From assembly GCF_011043545.1 (NCBI RefSeq), contig NZ_JAAKGP010000005.1:62001-126000 (forward strand): DNA of 64,000 bases, written 5' to 3'. Under the pieces are notes generated by a model that saw only the letters and a list, made by a program, of their open reading frames with translations, had not been told where the DNA came from and searched no databases. The DNA comes from Rhodobacter sp. SGA-6-6 (lineage in GTDB: Bacteria; Pseudomonadota; Alphaproteobacteria; Rhodobacterales; Rhodobacteraceae). Of the stretch, positions 25,357 through 33,522 are shown piece after piece; the stretch's first letter is position 1; the number at the start of each line of letters is the position of its first letter. The position numbers were made by a program, and so were the translations under genes.

Positions 25357-26087
25357 GCCTGCTTGCCCTTTCCAACGTCTCGGTCCGCTACGGCCGGCTC
25401 ACCGCCGTCCGCAACGTCGCCTTCACCTTGGCGGAAGGGGAACTGCTGTTCATCACCGGCCCCAACGGCGCCGGCAAATCCTCGCTCCTGCGCGCCATCG
25501 CCGGGGTGACGCCCCCGGCCGGTGGCCGCATCGACTTTGCCGATCACGACATCACCGGGCGCGCGCCGGAAGACATCGCCCGTTTGGGCATCTCGATGGT
25601 CCCCGAGGGCCGCGATGTGTTCGGCAGCCTGAGCATCGAGGAGAACCTGATGGTCGGCACCGGGATGCACGCCCGCACCCGCGGCTGGCGCGCCCGGGCG
25701 GCGACGGAACTGGAAGCGGTCTATGCCACCTTCCCGATCCTGAAGGACCGCCGCCACACCCAGGCGGGGCTGCTCTCCGGCGGGCAGCAGCAGATGCTGG
25801 TGATCGGCCGCGCGCTGATGACCCACCCGCGGCTGGTCGCCATCGACGAACCCAGCCTCGGCCTTGCCCCGAACATCACCGATCAGGTCTACGAGCGGCT
25901 GATCGCGCTGCGGGCCGAGCGCAAGCTGACCCTGCTGATCGTCGAGCAAAGCTCCACCCGCGCCATGCTGGCCGGCGGGCGGATGATGCTGATGCGCGGG
26001 GGCGAGATCCTGCTCGACGGCGATGCCCGCGCGCTGGGGCAGTCCGAGGCCATGCAGGCCGCCTATTTCGGATACGGAGAGCAGTGA
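25353..26087 (+). CDS. Branched-chain-type ABC transporter ATP-binding protein (LivF-like)
   Basis: 244 residues. Walker A GPNGAGKSSLLRAIAG, LivF-typical GISMVPEGRDVFGSLSIEENL, signature LLSGGQQQML and Walker B LVAIDEPSLGLAPN are all present, so this subunit looks catalytically complete. ATG 25353 overlaps the LivG-like stop by four bases. It pairs with the LivG-like subunit to form the heterodimeric ATPase of a HAAT-type importer. Confidence 0.85.
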   Translation: MSLLALSNVSVRYGRLTAVRNVAFTLAEGELLFITGPNGAGKSSLLRAIAGVTPPAGGRIDFADHDITGRAPEDIARLGISMVPEGRDVFGSLSIEENLMVGTGMHARTRGWRARAATELEAVYATFPILKDRRHTQAGLLSGGQQQMLVIGRALMTHPRLVAIDEPSLGLAPNITDQVYERLIALRAERKLTLLIVEQSSTRAMLAGGRMMLMRGGEILLDGDARALGQSEAMQAAYFGYGEQ

Positions 26088-27001
26088 TGGCAAGCCTCCT
26101 TCAGGTCCTGTTCGACGCGCTGTCGCTCGGCTCGCTTTATGCCCTCGGCGCCCTTGGCATCGCGCTGATCTTCGGGGTGATGCGGCTGGTGAACTTCGCC
26201 CATGGCGACGTGATCGCCTTCAGCCTGTTCGCCCTTCTGTGGCCATCCACCGATGCCGTCGCCATCGTCTTCGCCGGCAACCTGCCGTGGTTCCTGCTGA
26301 TCCCCTTCACGCTGGCCATCGGCGCGGGGCTTTCGGTGCTGTCCGAACTGGTGGTGTTCCGCCGCTTCCGCCGCGCCAATCCGGCGACGATGATGATCGC
26401 CTCCTTCGCCTTGGGCTTCGTGATCCGCTACTTCCTGCTGATGCTGTTCACCTCGCGCCCGAAGAGCATCGCTCTGCTGCCGGCGCTGAGCCAGCCGGTG
26501 GAAATCCTCGGCGCGCGCATCCCGCTGCTGCAGCTGATCACCATCCTCGTCACCCTCGCGGTGCTGATCGGCCTGACGCTGTTCCTGCGCCGCACCCGTT
26601 TCGGGCTGGAGATGCGGGCCGCGGCCGAGAACTTCACCATGGCGCGGATGCTGGGGGTGCGGGCGAACCGCGTCATCATGGGCGCCTTCGCCCTGTCCGG
26701 CGCGCTGGCGGCGGCTTCGGCGCTGATCCTCGGGTCGCAGACCGGCACCGCGAACATCATGATGGGGGCGAATGTCATGCTGATGGCCTTCATCGCCACG
26801 GTGATCGGCGGCATGGGCAGCCTTGCCGGCGCGGTGCTGGCGGGGTTCCTGCTGGGCGCCATCGCCACGGTGATGCAGGTGATCCTGCCGCCCGATGCCC
26901 GCGCCTTCCGCGATGCCTTCGTCTACGGCGCGGTGATCCTGGTGCTGATCTTCCGCCCGCAGGGGCTGCTTTCGGCGCGCGGTGCCAAGGAGAGGGTGTG
27001 A
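26087..27001 (+). CDS. Branched-chain-type ABC transporter permease (LivH-like)
   Basis: 304 residues with about eight membrane helices. The LivH N-terminal motif SLGSLYALGALGIALIFGVM and MRLVNFAHGDVIAFS are clear, as is the EAA-like segment ARMLGVRANRVIMGAF and the terminal IFRPQGLLSARG. ATG 26087 shares one base with the LivF-like stop; a GTG one codon upstream is the alternative. It forms the inner-membrane channel with the LivM-like protein. Confidence 0.85.
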   Translation: MASLLQVLFDALSLGSLYALGALGIALIFGVMRLVNFAHGDVIAFSLFALLWPSTDAVAIVFAGNLPWFLLIPFTLAIGAGLSVLSELVVFRRFRRANPATMMIASFALGFVIRYFLLMLFTSRPKSIALLPALSQPVEILGARIPLLQLITILVTLAVLIGLTLFLRRTRFGLEMRAAAENFTMARMLGVRANRVIMGAFALSGALAAASALILGSQTGTANIMMGANVMLMAFIATVIGGMGSLAGAVLAGFLLGAIATVMQVILPPDARAFRDAFVYGAVILVLIFRPQGLLSARGAKERV

Positions 27002-27002
27002 G

Positions 27003-28064
27003 ATGACCCGCGGAACCATCCTGCGCCGCACCATCGCCACGCCGCTGATCCTGTCGGCGCTGCTGGTCGCCATCGCGGTGCTGGCCTTCGCCGTCGGCTC
27101 GCGCCCGTTCAACCAGACGGTGATCGACCTGTTCCTGATGGTGATCTTCGTCGTGGGCCTGCAGGTCTTCGTCGGCAATTCCGGGGTGATCAGCTTCGGC
27201 CATATCGCCTTCGCCTGCCTCGGCGGCTATGTCGCCGCCTGGACCACGATCAAGCCGGTGCTGAAATCCGCCGCCATGCCGGGCCTGCCGGACTGGCTGA
27301 TGGGGCTGGAAATCCCGTTCTGGGCCGCCGCCATCGCCGGAGCCCTTTGGGCCGCGCTCTGGGCGGGCCTGTTCGGGGCCATCCTGATGCGGCTGTCCGG
27401 CATCGCCGCCTCCATCGCCACCTTCGCCATGCTGGCGATGGTGAATGCGATCTACTCGAACTGGACCAGCGTCACCGCCGCCACCTCCTCGGTGGTCGGC
27501 ATCCCGATCCTGCGCACGACCTGGCCCTATCTGGCGGCCGCCGTCATCGCCATCTTCATCGCCTGGGCCTATGCGATCAGCCGCCACGGCCTTGCCCTTC
27601 GAGCCGCCCGTGACGAGCCGACCGCGGCGGCGGCATCCGGCGTGAACATCCCCCGCGCGCGCTTCATCGCCTTCGTCCTTTCCGGCGCGGTGATGGGGAT
27701 GGGCGGTGCGCTCTATGCCCATTCCATCGGCCTCGTCACGCCCGACACCTATTACCTGGGCCTGACCTTCACCACGCTGTCCATGCTGGTGGTCGGCGGC
27801 ATGGGCAGCCTGTCGGGCGCCGTTCTGGGCGTGGTGATCCTCTCCGCCCTGATCCAGGGCCTGCGCTGGCTGGAGGCCGGGGTGCAGATCGGCAATTCCA
27901 CCTTCGCCCTGCCCGGCGGGGTGCAGGAGATCGGGCTGGGGGTGGTGATGATCCTGATCCTGATGTTCCGCCCCGCCGGCATCATGGGCAATTCCGAACT
28001 TTCCCTGCCGCGGCGCCGCCGCGGCGGGGCGGAGAATCCGGGCCAAACCGGACCGAACACCTGA
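27003..28064 (+). CDS. Branched-chain-type ABC transporter permease (LivM-like)
   Basis: 353 residues with about nine to ten membrane helices. LivM features include VGNSGVISFGHIAFACLGGYVAA near residue 60, GLALRAARDEPTAAAASGVN and the late MLVVGGMGSLSGAVLG. The C-terminal tail beyond FRPAGIMGN is a basic extension. ATG 27003 follows the LivH-like stop by one base. It completes the permease heterodimer. Confidence 0.85.
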   Translation: MTRGTILRRTIATPLILSALLVAIAVLAFAVGSRPFNQTVIDLFLMVIFVVGLQVFVGNSGVISFGHIAFACLGGYVAAWTTIKPVLKSAAMPGLPDWLMGLEIPFWAAAIAGALWAALWAGLFGAILMRLSGIAASIATFAMLAMVNAIYSNWTSVTAATSSVVGIPILRTTWPYLAAAVIAIFIAWAYAISRHGLALRAARDEPTAAAASGVNIPRARFIAFVLSGAVMGMGGALYAHSIGLVTPDTYYLGLTFTTLSMLVVGGMGSLSGAVLGVVILSALIQGLRWLEAGVQIGNSTFALPGGVQEIGLGVVMILILMFRPAGIMGNSELSLPRRRRGGAENPGQTGPNT

Positions 28065-28088
28065 ACCAACCAACCGGGAGTAAGAGAA

Positions 28089-29267
28089 ATGAAAAGACTG
28101 ACAGCCGTCCTTGCCGCCAGCACCGCGCTGGCCGCCCCCGCCTTCGCCGATGACGACCGCATCGTCGTCGGCTTCGCCACCGCCGAATCCGGCTTCATGC
28201 AGGGCTACGACAAGCCCGCGCAGGACGCCGCGATTATCCGCATCGCCGAGATCAACGAGGCGGGCGGCCTCTTGGGCAAGCAGCTCGAGGTGGTGAACGC
28301 CGACACCAAGACCGACCGCGCCGAAGGGGCCAAGGCCGGCCTTTCGGTGATCGACGCCGGCGCCGACATGGTGGTGGTCTCCTGCGATTACGACTTCGGC
28401 GCCCCCGCCGCGCTGGCCGCGGAAAGCGCCGGGCTGATCTCGTTCTTCCTCTGCGCGGAATCGGTGAAGGCGGGCATTCAGGGCGTCGGGCCGAACAGTT
28501 TCTCGGCCTCGGTCCTGGCCGCGGTGCAGGGCGCGACCATGGCGCAATGGGCCTACGAGAAGAAGGGCGCCCGCAGTTTCTACCGGCTGGAGGACACCTG
28601 GACCGAATACAACAAGGGCATCTGCGACGGCTTCGACTGGATGCTGCCCAAGCTGGCCGAGGCGCAGCTGGTGGGCGAGGACAGCTTCCTGAACGAGGAT
28701 GCCTCGATCGCGGCGCAGATCACCCGGATCAAGGCGCTGCCCGAGGAACCGGATGCGATCATGCTCTGCACGATGATGCCGGGCGGCGTCTCGGCCATCA
28801 AGCAGCTGCGCGCCGCGGGGATCACCTCGATGATCCTGAACGGCTCGGGCATGGACGGCAGCTACTGGATGTCGGCGGTGCCGGACCTGTCGAACTTCTT
28901 CGTGCCCGTCCAGGGCTCGGTGTTCGGCGACGACCCGAATGCCGAGGTGAACGCCTTCAACGCCAAATACAAGGAAGTGACCGGCGGCGATCCGGCGACG
29001 CAATACACCTACCCGGGCTATGTGATGATCGACGTCTGGGCCAAGGCGGTGGAGCGCGCGGGCACGACCGAGACCTCGGCCGTGGTGGCGGAGCTGGAGA
29101 AGATGGTGGACGAGCCGACGCTGTTCGGCCCGCGCACCTTCACGGCGGAGCTGCACCACCAGAACAAGGCGCGCTACCTGATCGTGGAAACCACCGGCGG
29201 CAAGCCCGCCGTGGTGGACGAATGGACGATCTCGGAGCCGATCCCGGTGGCCGACCTGATGAAATAG
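28089..29267 (+). CDS. Periplasmic substrate-binding protein of the hyu-linked ABC importer
   Basis: 392 residues. A signal peptide (MKRLTAVLAASTALAAPAFA) is followed by a type I periplasmic binding fold: IVVGFATAESGFMQGYDKPA, INEAGGLLGKQLEVV and the hinge region TYPGYVMIDVWAKAVERAG. Its placement after LivGFHM-like genes in one operon with hyuBA implies that it delivers the hyuBA substrate, perhaps hydantoin, a lactam or an N-substituted amino acid derivative. AGGAGTAAGAG-like bases precede the ATG. A strong hairpin follows the stop. Confidence 0.85.
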   Translation: MKRLTAVLAASTALAAPAFADDDRIVVGFATAESGFMQGYDKPAQDAAIIRIAEINEAGGLLGKQLEVVNADTKTDRAEGAKAGLSVIDAGADMVVVSCDYDFGAPAALAAESAGLISFFLCAESVKAGIQGVGPNSFSASVLAAVQGATMAQWAYEKKGARSFYRLEDTWTEYNKGICDGFDWMLPKLAEAQLVGEDSFLNEDASIAAQITRIKALPEEPDAIMLCTMMPGGVSAIKQLRAAGITSMILNGSGMDGSYWMSAVPDLSNFFVPVQGSVFGDDPNAEVNAFNAKYKEVTGGDPATQYTYPGYVMIDVWAKAVERAGTTETSAVVAELEKMVDEPTLFGPRTFTAELHHQNKARYLIVETTGGKPAVVDEWTISEPIPVADLMK

Positions 29268-29274
29268 GCTGTCT

Positions 29275-29301
29275 CCGGCCGCTCCCTCGCGGGGCGGCCG
29301 G
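29275..29301. terminator. Hairpin between convergent genes, probable terminator of the hyu operon
   Basis: CCGGCCGCTCC (29275-29285) pairs with GGGGCGGCCGG (29291-29301) around the loop CTCGC: an 11-bp stem with one G-T pair. It lies 7 bp after the binding-protein stop and just before the stop of the opposing gene. It lacks a T-tract, so it may act in both directions or protect the mRNA 3' end. Confidence 0.55.
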
Positions 29302-29307
29302 ATGCCC

Positions 29308-29970
29308 TCAGCCGCGCGCCTTGCGGTAGCTGTCCTTCAGCGCGATCTTCTCGCCCTCGAAGACGAAGATGTCGCAGCCGCGCACGTCGATCCCGCTGCC
29401 ATCCGCCCTCGTGCCGGTGAAGCGCCACCACGACAGGCCGGTGTCGCCCTGCAGCATGTGCCGGCCCTCGCCCCAATGCGCCTGCGGGAAGGCGTCGAAC
29501 ACCGCCGCATAGGCGGCGCGCACCGCCGCGCGACCGATGGCGCGCGTGCCTTCCGCCTCGGGTCCGGCGGAGGCGTGGAAGGCGCAGTCCGCGGCCATGC
29601 AATCCATCAGCAGGTCAAGGTCGCGGCTGTTGAACCCCTGCATCAGCCGTTCCATCGTCGCCAGCCGGGCGGCGTGCAGGGGATCGCCGACCGCCTCGAC
29701 CTCCAGGAAGGCCAGCGGCGCGGGACCGGCGTTGGTGACATTGTGCTCCACCCCTTCGCGGCGCGAATAGGGCACACCCTGGCGCAGCGCGGCCTCGGCA
29801 CGCTGATCGCCGGGCAGGTCCAGCGCCAGTGTGCCATCGGTCAGCGGCACGATGACGTAGTCATGCCCGTGCCGGTGCCACCCCGTCTCGGCCCCCGGGG
29901 CGAAGCGCCATTCGGTGACCTTGAAACGCTCGTCGTCGATATGGACGACAGGTTCCGCCTGCGGCTTCAT
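29308..29970 (-). CDS. Cupin and SnoaL-like (NTF2-fold) fusion protein
   Basis: 220 residues with two domains. Residues 1-95 are a cupin with the metal-ligand motif GWHRHGHDYVIVPL and a second cupin strand GVEHNVTNAGPAPLAFLEVE. Residues 100-218 are a SnoaL-like domain: MERLMQGFNSRDLDLLMDCM, then AYAAVFDAFPQAHWGEG and GCDIFVFEGEKI. Such fusions are uncommon; each domain alone is widespread and often non-catalytic or isomerase-like. No function can be assigned. It is convergent with the hyu operon and lies 72 bp downstream of the aldehyde dehydrogenase, so it may be the last gene of the lhgO operon. Confidence 0.7.
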   Translation of the reverse strand: MKPQAEPVVHIDDERFKVTEWRFAPGAETGWHRHGHDYVIVPLTDGTLALDLPGDQRAEAALRQGVPYSRREGVEHNVTNAGPAPLAFLEVEAVGDPLHAARLATMERLMQGFNSRDLDLLMDCMAADCAFHASAGPEAEGTRAIGRAAVRAAYAAVFDAFPQAHWGEGRHMLQGDTGLSWWRFTGTRADGSGIDVRGCDIFVFEGEKIALKDSYRKARG

Positions 29971-30042
29971 CGCATCCCCCTCCAGATCCTGCGGCCCAGT
30001 CTATCCCGCCGCCGCCGCCGCGCCAGAGGCAATGCGCATCCT

Positions 30043-31473
30043 TCAGTGCTTGTGGGTGACCAGCATCGTCGTCATGTAGGACCGGATCGCCTCGGTCCCG
30101 CCTTCCGAGCCGAAGCCGCTGTCGAGGATGCCGCCGAACGGAGTCTCCGGCAGGGCGAGGGCGAAATGGTTCAGCCCCAGCATCCCCGCCCGCATCGACG
30201 CCGCGATCCGGGCGGCGGTCGCGTCCGAGCGGGTGAAGGCGTAGGAGCCGAGGCCCACCGGCAGGCGGTTCGCCTCGGCCAGCGCCTCGTCCAGCGAGGC
30301 CGTGCGCATCACCAGCGCGACCGGGCCGAAGGGCTCCTCGTTCATGGCGCGCATCCCGGGCCGCATCCCGGACAGGATGGTCGGCCGGTAGAAATTGCCG
30401 CTGTTGCCGATCCGCGCCCCGCCGGTCTCCAGCGTCGCGCCTGCGGAGACGGCGTCCCGGACCATCGCATCCACCGATTGCAATTGTCCCGCCGTGGTCA
30501 GGGGGCCCATCTGCGTCGCCGGGTCCAGCCCGTTGCCGACCACCAGCCGGGCCGCCTCGGCGGCGAAGCGGTCGACGAAGGCGTCGTGCAGCGCGTCGTC
30601 GACCAGGAAGCGGGTGGGCGAGACGCAGACCTGGCCCGCGTTGCGGAATTTCCAGGTCACCGCCAGCGGCACCAGCGCGTCGAGATCGGCGTCGGCGGCC
30701 ACGATCACCGGGGCATGGCCGCCCAGTTCCATCGTCACCTTCTTCAGCTCCGCCCCGGCCGCCGCAGCCACCAGCCTGCCGACCCGGGTCGAGCCGGTCA
30801 GCGAGATCTTGCGGATCTCGGGCGCCTTGATCAGCGCGTCGGATATCTCCGGGGCGCCGCCCCAGATCAGGCTGACCGCCTTGGGCGTCACCCCGGCGTC
30901 GAGCAGGCAGCGCGCGATGGCCCAGGCGGTGACCGGCGTATCTTCGGACGGCTTCACCACGATGGAACAGCCCGCGGCCAGCGCGGGGGCGATCTTCTGC
31001 ATCGGCCCCCAGGCGGGGAAGTTCCAGGGCGCCATGATCGCCACCGGCCCGACCGGGCGGTGCAGGACGGAAAGCGAGATGTCCGCGGCGCGGCCCGGCA
31101 CGATCCGGCCATAGGTGCGGCGGCCTTCCTCGGCCGACCAGTCGAGCAGATCGGCCGAGCCGTTCCACTCTGCCAGGGCCTGCGCCCGCGGCTTGCCCTG
31201 TTCGCGGGTCATGGTCTCGGCGGCGGCATCGGCGCGCTCGCGCATCAGCGCGGCGGCGCGGCGCAGGATCTGGTAGCGCTCGAAGGCGGTTTTGGCCGAC
31301 CATTCCGCAAAGCCCTCGGCCGCGCGCGCGGCCGCTTCCTGCGCCTCGGGGGCGCCGCCGCGCGGCAGTTCGGCGATCACCTCGTCGGTGGCCGGATCGG
31401 CGACGTCCAGCACGCCGGCGCTGCCGGTCCGGCGCGGTTCCCCGCCGATGAGGAGTGCAGCCTGATCGAACAT
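30043..31473 (-). CDS. NAD(P)-dependent aldehyde dehydrogenase, succinate-/glutarate-semialdehyde type
   Basis: 476 residues of the aldehyde dehydrogenase superfamily. Motifs visible are MAPWNFPAWGPMQKIAPAL, SLTGSTRVGR, the general-base region ELGGHAP and the catalytic cysteine in FRNAGQVCVSPTRF. The overall pattern is closest to GabD-like semialdehyde dehydrogenases. Its start lies one base downstream of the lhgO stop, so the two are co-transcribed; L-2-hydroxyglutarate oxidase and a C5/C4 semialdehyde dehydrogenase both feed 2-oxoglutarate or succinate. The specific aldehyde is inferred. Confidence 0.85.
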   Translation of the reverse strand: MFDQAALLIGGEPRRTGSAGVLDVADPATDEVIAELPRGGAPEAQEAAARAAEGFAEWSAKTAFERYQILRRAAALMRERADAAAETMTREQGKPRAQALAEWNGSADLLDWSAEEGRRTYGRIVPGRAADISLSVLHRPVGPVAIMAPWNFPAWGPMQKIAPALAAGCSIVVKPSEDTPVTAWAIARCLLDAGVTPKAVSLIWGGAPEISDALIKAPEIRKISLTGSTRVGRLVAAAAGAELKKVTMELGGHAPVIVAADADLDALVPLAVTWKFRNAGQVCVSPTRFLVDDALHDAFVDRFAAEAARLVVGNGLDPATQMGPLTTAGQLQSVDAMVRDAVSAGATLETGGARIGNSGNFYRPTILSGMRPGMRAMNEEPFGPVALVMRTASLDEALAEANRLPVGLGSYAFTRSDATAARIAASMRAGMLGLNHFALALPETPFGGILDSGFGSEGGTEAIRSYMTTMLVTHKH

Positions 31474-31474
31474 C

Positions 31475-32668
31475 TCAGCGGTCCTTCACATAGGTGTCCA
31501 GAATGTATTCGGCGATGGCCAGCGAGGAGGTCGCCGCGGGCGAGGGCGCATTGCAGATGTGCAGCATCCGCGGCTTCTCCAGCACCAGGAAGTCGTGCAT
31601 GATCGCGCCGTCGTCCAGGATGACCTGCGCCCGCACCCCGGCCTTGCGCGACAGCAGGTCGCTGCGCTTCAGCGAGGGCAGGGTCTTGCGGCAGGCCTCC
31701 AGATAGACCGAGGTGAACAGCGAGTTCCGCATCTCGGCCAGGCCCGAGCGCAGGTTCTTGCGCATGAAGCGCCAGAAGCCGCGATAGGACAGGATCGCCC
31801 AGAGGTCGCGCAGGTCGACCGAGAACCGCGGCAACCCCTCGCGCGAAAGGCCGAGCACCGCATTCGGCCCGACGCTGAGGCGGTCGTTCACCTCATGCGT
31901 CAGGTGGATGCCGAGAAAGGGCAGGCCGGGGTCGGGCACCGGATAGATCAGGTGGTTGATCTGCGGGCGCAGCGCCGGGTCGACCTGATAATATTCGCCC
32001 CGGAACGGGATGATGCGGAAATCGGTGGCCAGCCCCGCCATCCGCGCCAGCCGGTCGGCCTGTGCGCCGCCGCAGACCACCAGTTGCCGCGCCGCGATCC
32101 GCGCGCCGCCCACCGTCACCGTCACCCCGTCCGGCGTCTCGGTTATGCCGGTGACGCGGGCGTTCAGCCTGATCTCGCCGCCGCGTGCGGTGATCCGCTC
32201 GGCCATGCGGCGGGTGACCAGGCCGTAGTCGACGATGGCGCTTTCGGGGAAGAACAGCGCCTCCTTGCCGCTGATCAGCGGCTCTCGCCGCCGCAACTCG
32301 GCTTCGGACACCTCTTCGAAGGGGATGCCATTGGCGACGGCGCGGTCGCGCAGGCCCTGCAGCCGGCCGACCTCCACCGCGTCGGTCGCGACGATCAGCT
32401 TGCCGCATTCCTCGAACGGGATACCGGCCTCGCGGCAGAAGGCCTTGATCATCGCGCCGCCCTTGCGGCACAGCCGGGCCTTCAGCGACCCCGGCGCATA
32501 ATAGACCCCGGCATGGATCACGCCGGAGTTGTTGCCGGTCTGGTGCCGCGCCAGGCCCGCCTCCTTCTCCAGCACCAGGATTCTGGCGCCGGGCCGACGG
32601 TCCTGGTAGGTCAGCGCCGTGGCGATGCCGACGATCCCGCCCCCGACCACCACGAGGTCAAATGTCAT
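31475..32668 (-). CDS. lhgO: L-2-hydroxyglutarate oxidase (LhgO/LhgD)
   Basis: 397 residues from ATG 32668, placed behind GGAGGGG. FAD-binding VVVGGGIVGIATALTYQ at the N-terminus, then HQTGNNSGVIHAGVYYAPGS, the diagnostic block of this family, and GVRAQVILDDGAIMHDF near the C-terminus. The enzyme oxidises L-2-hydroxyglutarate to 2-oxoglutarate and reduces the quinone pool at the membrane. It is divergent from a GntR regulator across a spacer with two palindromes, an arrangement known from L-2-hydroxyglutarate-responsive repressors. No CsiD glutarate hydroxylase is in the window, so the source of L-2-hydroxyglutarate is not shown. Confidence 0.9.
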   Translation of the reverse strand: MTFDLVVVGGGIVGIATALTYQDRRPGARILVLEKEAGLARHQTGNNSGVIHAGVYYAPGSLKARLCRKGGAMIKAFCREAGIPFEECGKLIVATDAVEVGRLQGLRDRAVANGIPFEEVSEAELRRREPLISGKEALFFPESAIVDYGLVTRRMAERITARGGEIRLNARVTGITETPDGVTVTVGGARIAARQLVVCGGAQADRLARMAGLATDFRIIPFRGEYYQVDPALRPQINHLIYPVPDPGLPFLGIHLTHEVNDRLSVGPNAVLGLSREGLPRFSVDLRDLWAILSYRGFWRFMRKNLRSGLAEMRNSLFTSVYLEACRKTLPSLKRSDLLSRKAGVRAQVILDDGAIMHDFLVLEKPRMLHICNAPSPAATSSLAIAEYILDTYVKDR

Positions 32669-32693
32669 CGAGCCCCTCCGCGACGCCTGCCAC

Positions 32694-32707
32694 AATTGTC
32701 AACAATT
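32694..32707. promoter_or_regulatory. Palindromic operator upstream of lhgO
   Basis: AATTGT-CA-ACAATT at 32694-32707 has perfect 6-bp arms around a 2-bp centre. It lies 26 bp upstream of the lhgO start, where a repressor would block transcription. Its core TTGTCAACAA differs by one base from TTGTCGACAA upstream of the flavoprotein/Pot operon at 39641. Confidence 0.6.
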
Positions 32708-32744
32708 TCGTCGATAATACATAGGCGCCAAGCCCGGATAAACA

Positions 32745-32758
32745 CAACAAATTTGTTG
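32745..32758. promoter_or_regulatory. Second palindromic operator in the lhgO-gntR spacer
   Basis: CAACAAATTTGTTG at 32745-32758 is a perfect 14-bp palindrome centred 51 bp from the first operator, close to five helical turns, and 37 bp upstream of the GntR start. It is a plausible autoregulatory site. Confidence 0.6.
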
Positions 32759-32794
32759 ACGAAAATCTCGACCGAATGCTAGGTCACCCGGGCG

Positions 32795-33514
32795 GTGGGC
32801 AGGGCTTCACCCATCACGCGCCGCGGGGCGCCAACGGAAAGCTGGTTCGTGGGTAGCGAAGAGACTGCGGCGCGCTCTGTCGATCAGGTCGCGGATGCGT
32901 TGAGGGAAGACATCGTTTTCGGCCGCCTCCGCCCGCGGGAGCGATTGATCGAAGACGAACTCAGCGAGCGTTTCGGGACCAGCCGCCATGTCGTGCGCGC
33001 CGCGATGGCCACGCTCGAACAGCTGGGGCTGGTGGTGAAACGCCCCAACCGCGGCTGCATCGTGAAGGATTTCACCGTCGCGGAAGTGACCGAGCTTTAC
33101 GATCTGCGCGGGGTCCTCCAGCTGGAGGTGGCGCGCCGCTTTCCCCTGCCTCCGCCGCCGGGGCTGGAGGACGAACTGCGGGAGCTGCAGCAGCGCTATG
33201 CGCAGGCGGTTGCCGATTTCGACTTCCGCCGGATCGAGGCCTGCGACGACGCCTTCCACAAGGTGTTCTTCCGCCATTGCGGCAACCGCTACATCGTCGA
33301 GATGGCCGAGCTGCTGTGGCAGCGCTCGGCCACCATCCGCACCTTCGCCTACGGCAACCGCGAGGTGCTGGCCCAGTCGGTGGTCGAACACGACCAGATC
33401 TGCGATGCCATCGGCAAATGCGATCGAGAGCGGTTCGTGGATGTGTCGGTGAAGCACCTGTTTCCGGCGCTCGTGGCCTTCAAGGAAGCCCACGCCGGGC
33501 GCTGGTCCGAATAG
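32795..33514 (+). CDS. GntR-family regulator with FCD domain
   Basis: 239 residues from GTG 32795; a GTG at 32849 (VGSEETAARS) is an alternative start. The winged helix-turn-helix reads DQVADALREDIVFGRLRPRE, then LSERFGTSRHVVRAAMATLE. The C-terminal all-helical FCD effector domain includes DDAFHKVFFRHCGN with metal-binding-type Asp and His. It is divergent from lhgO and convergent with the Pot-type permease gene. The palindromes on both sides of this cluster make it the likely repressor of both operons; effector probably L-2-hydroxyglutarate or the imported substrate. Confidence 0.85.
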   Translation: MGRASPITRRGAPTESWFVGSEETAARSVDQVADALREDIVFGRLRPRERLIEDELSERFGTSRHVVRAAMATLEQLGLVVKRPNRGCIVKDFTVAEVTELYDLRGVLQLEVARRFPLPPPPGLEDELRELQQRYAQAVADFDFRRIEACDDAFHKVFFRHCGNRYIVEMAELLWQRSATIRTFAYGNREVLAQSVVEHDQICDAIGKCDRERFVDVSVKHLFPALVAFKEAHAGRWSE

Positions 33515-33522
33515 CCGCCATC

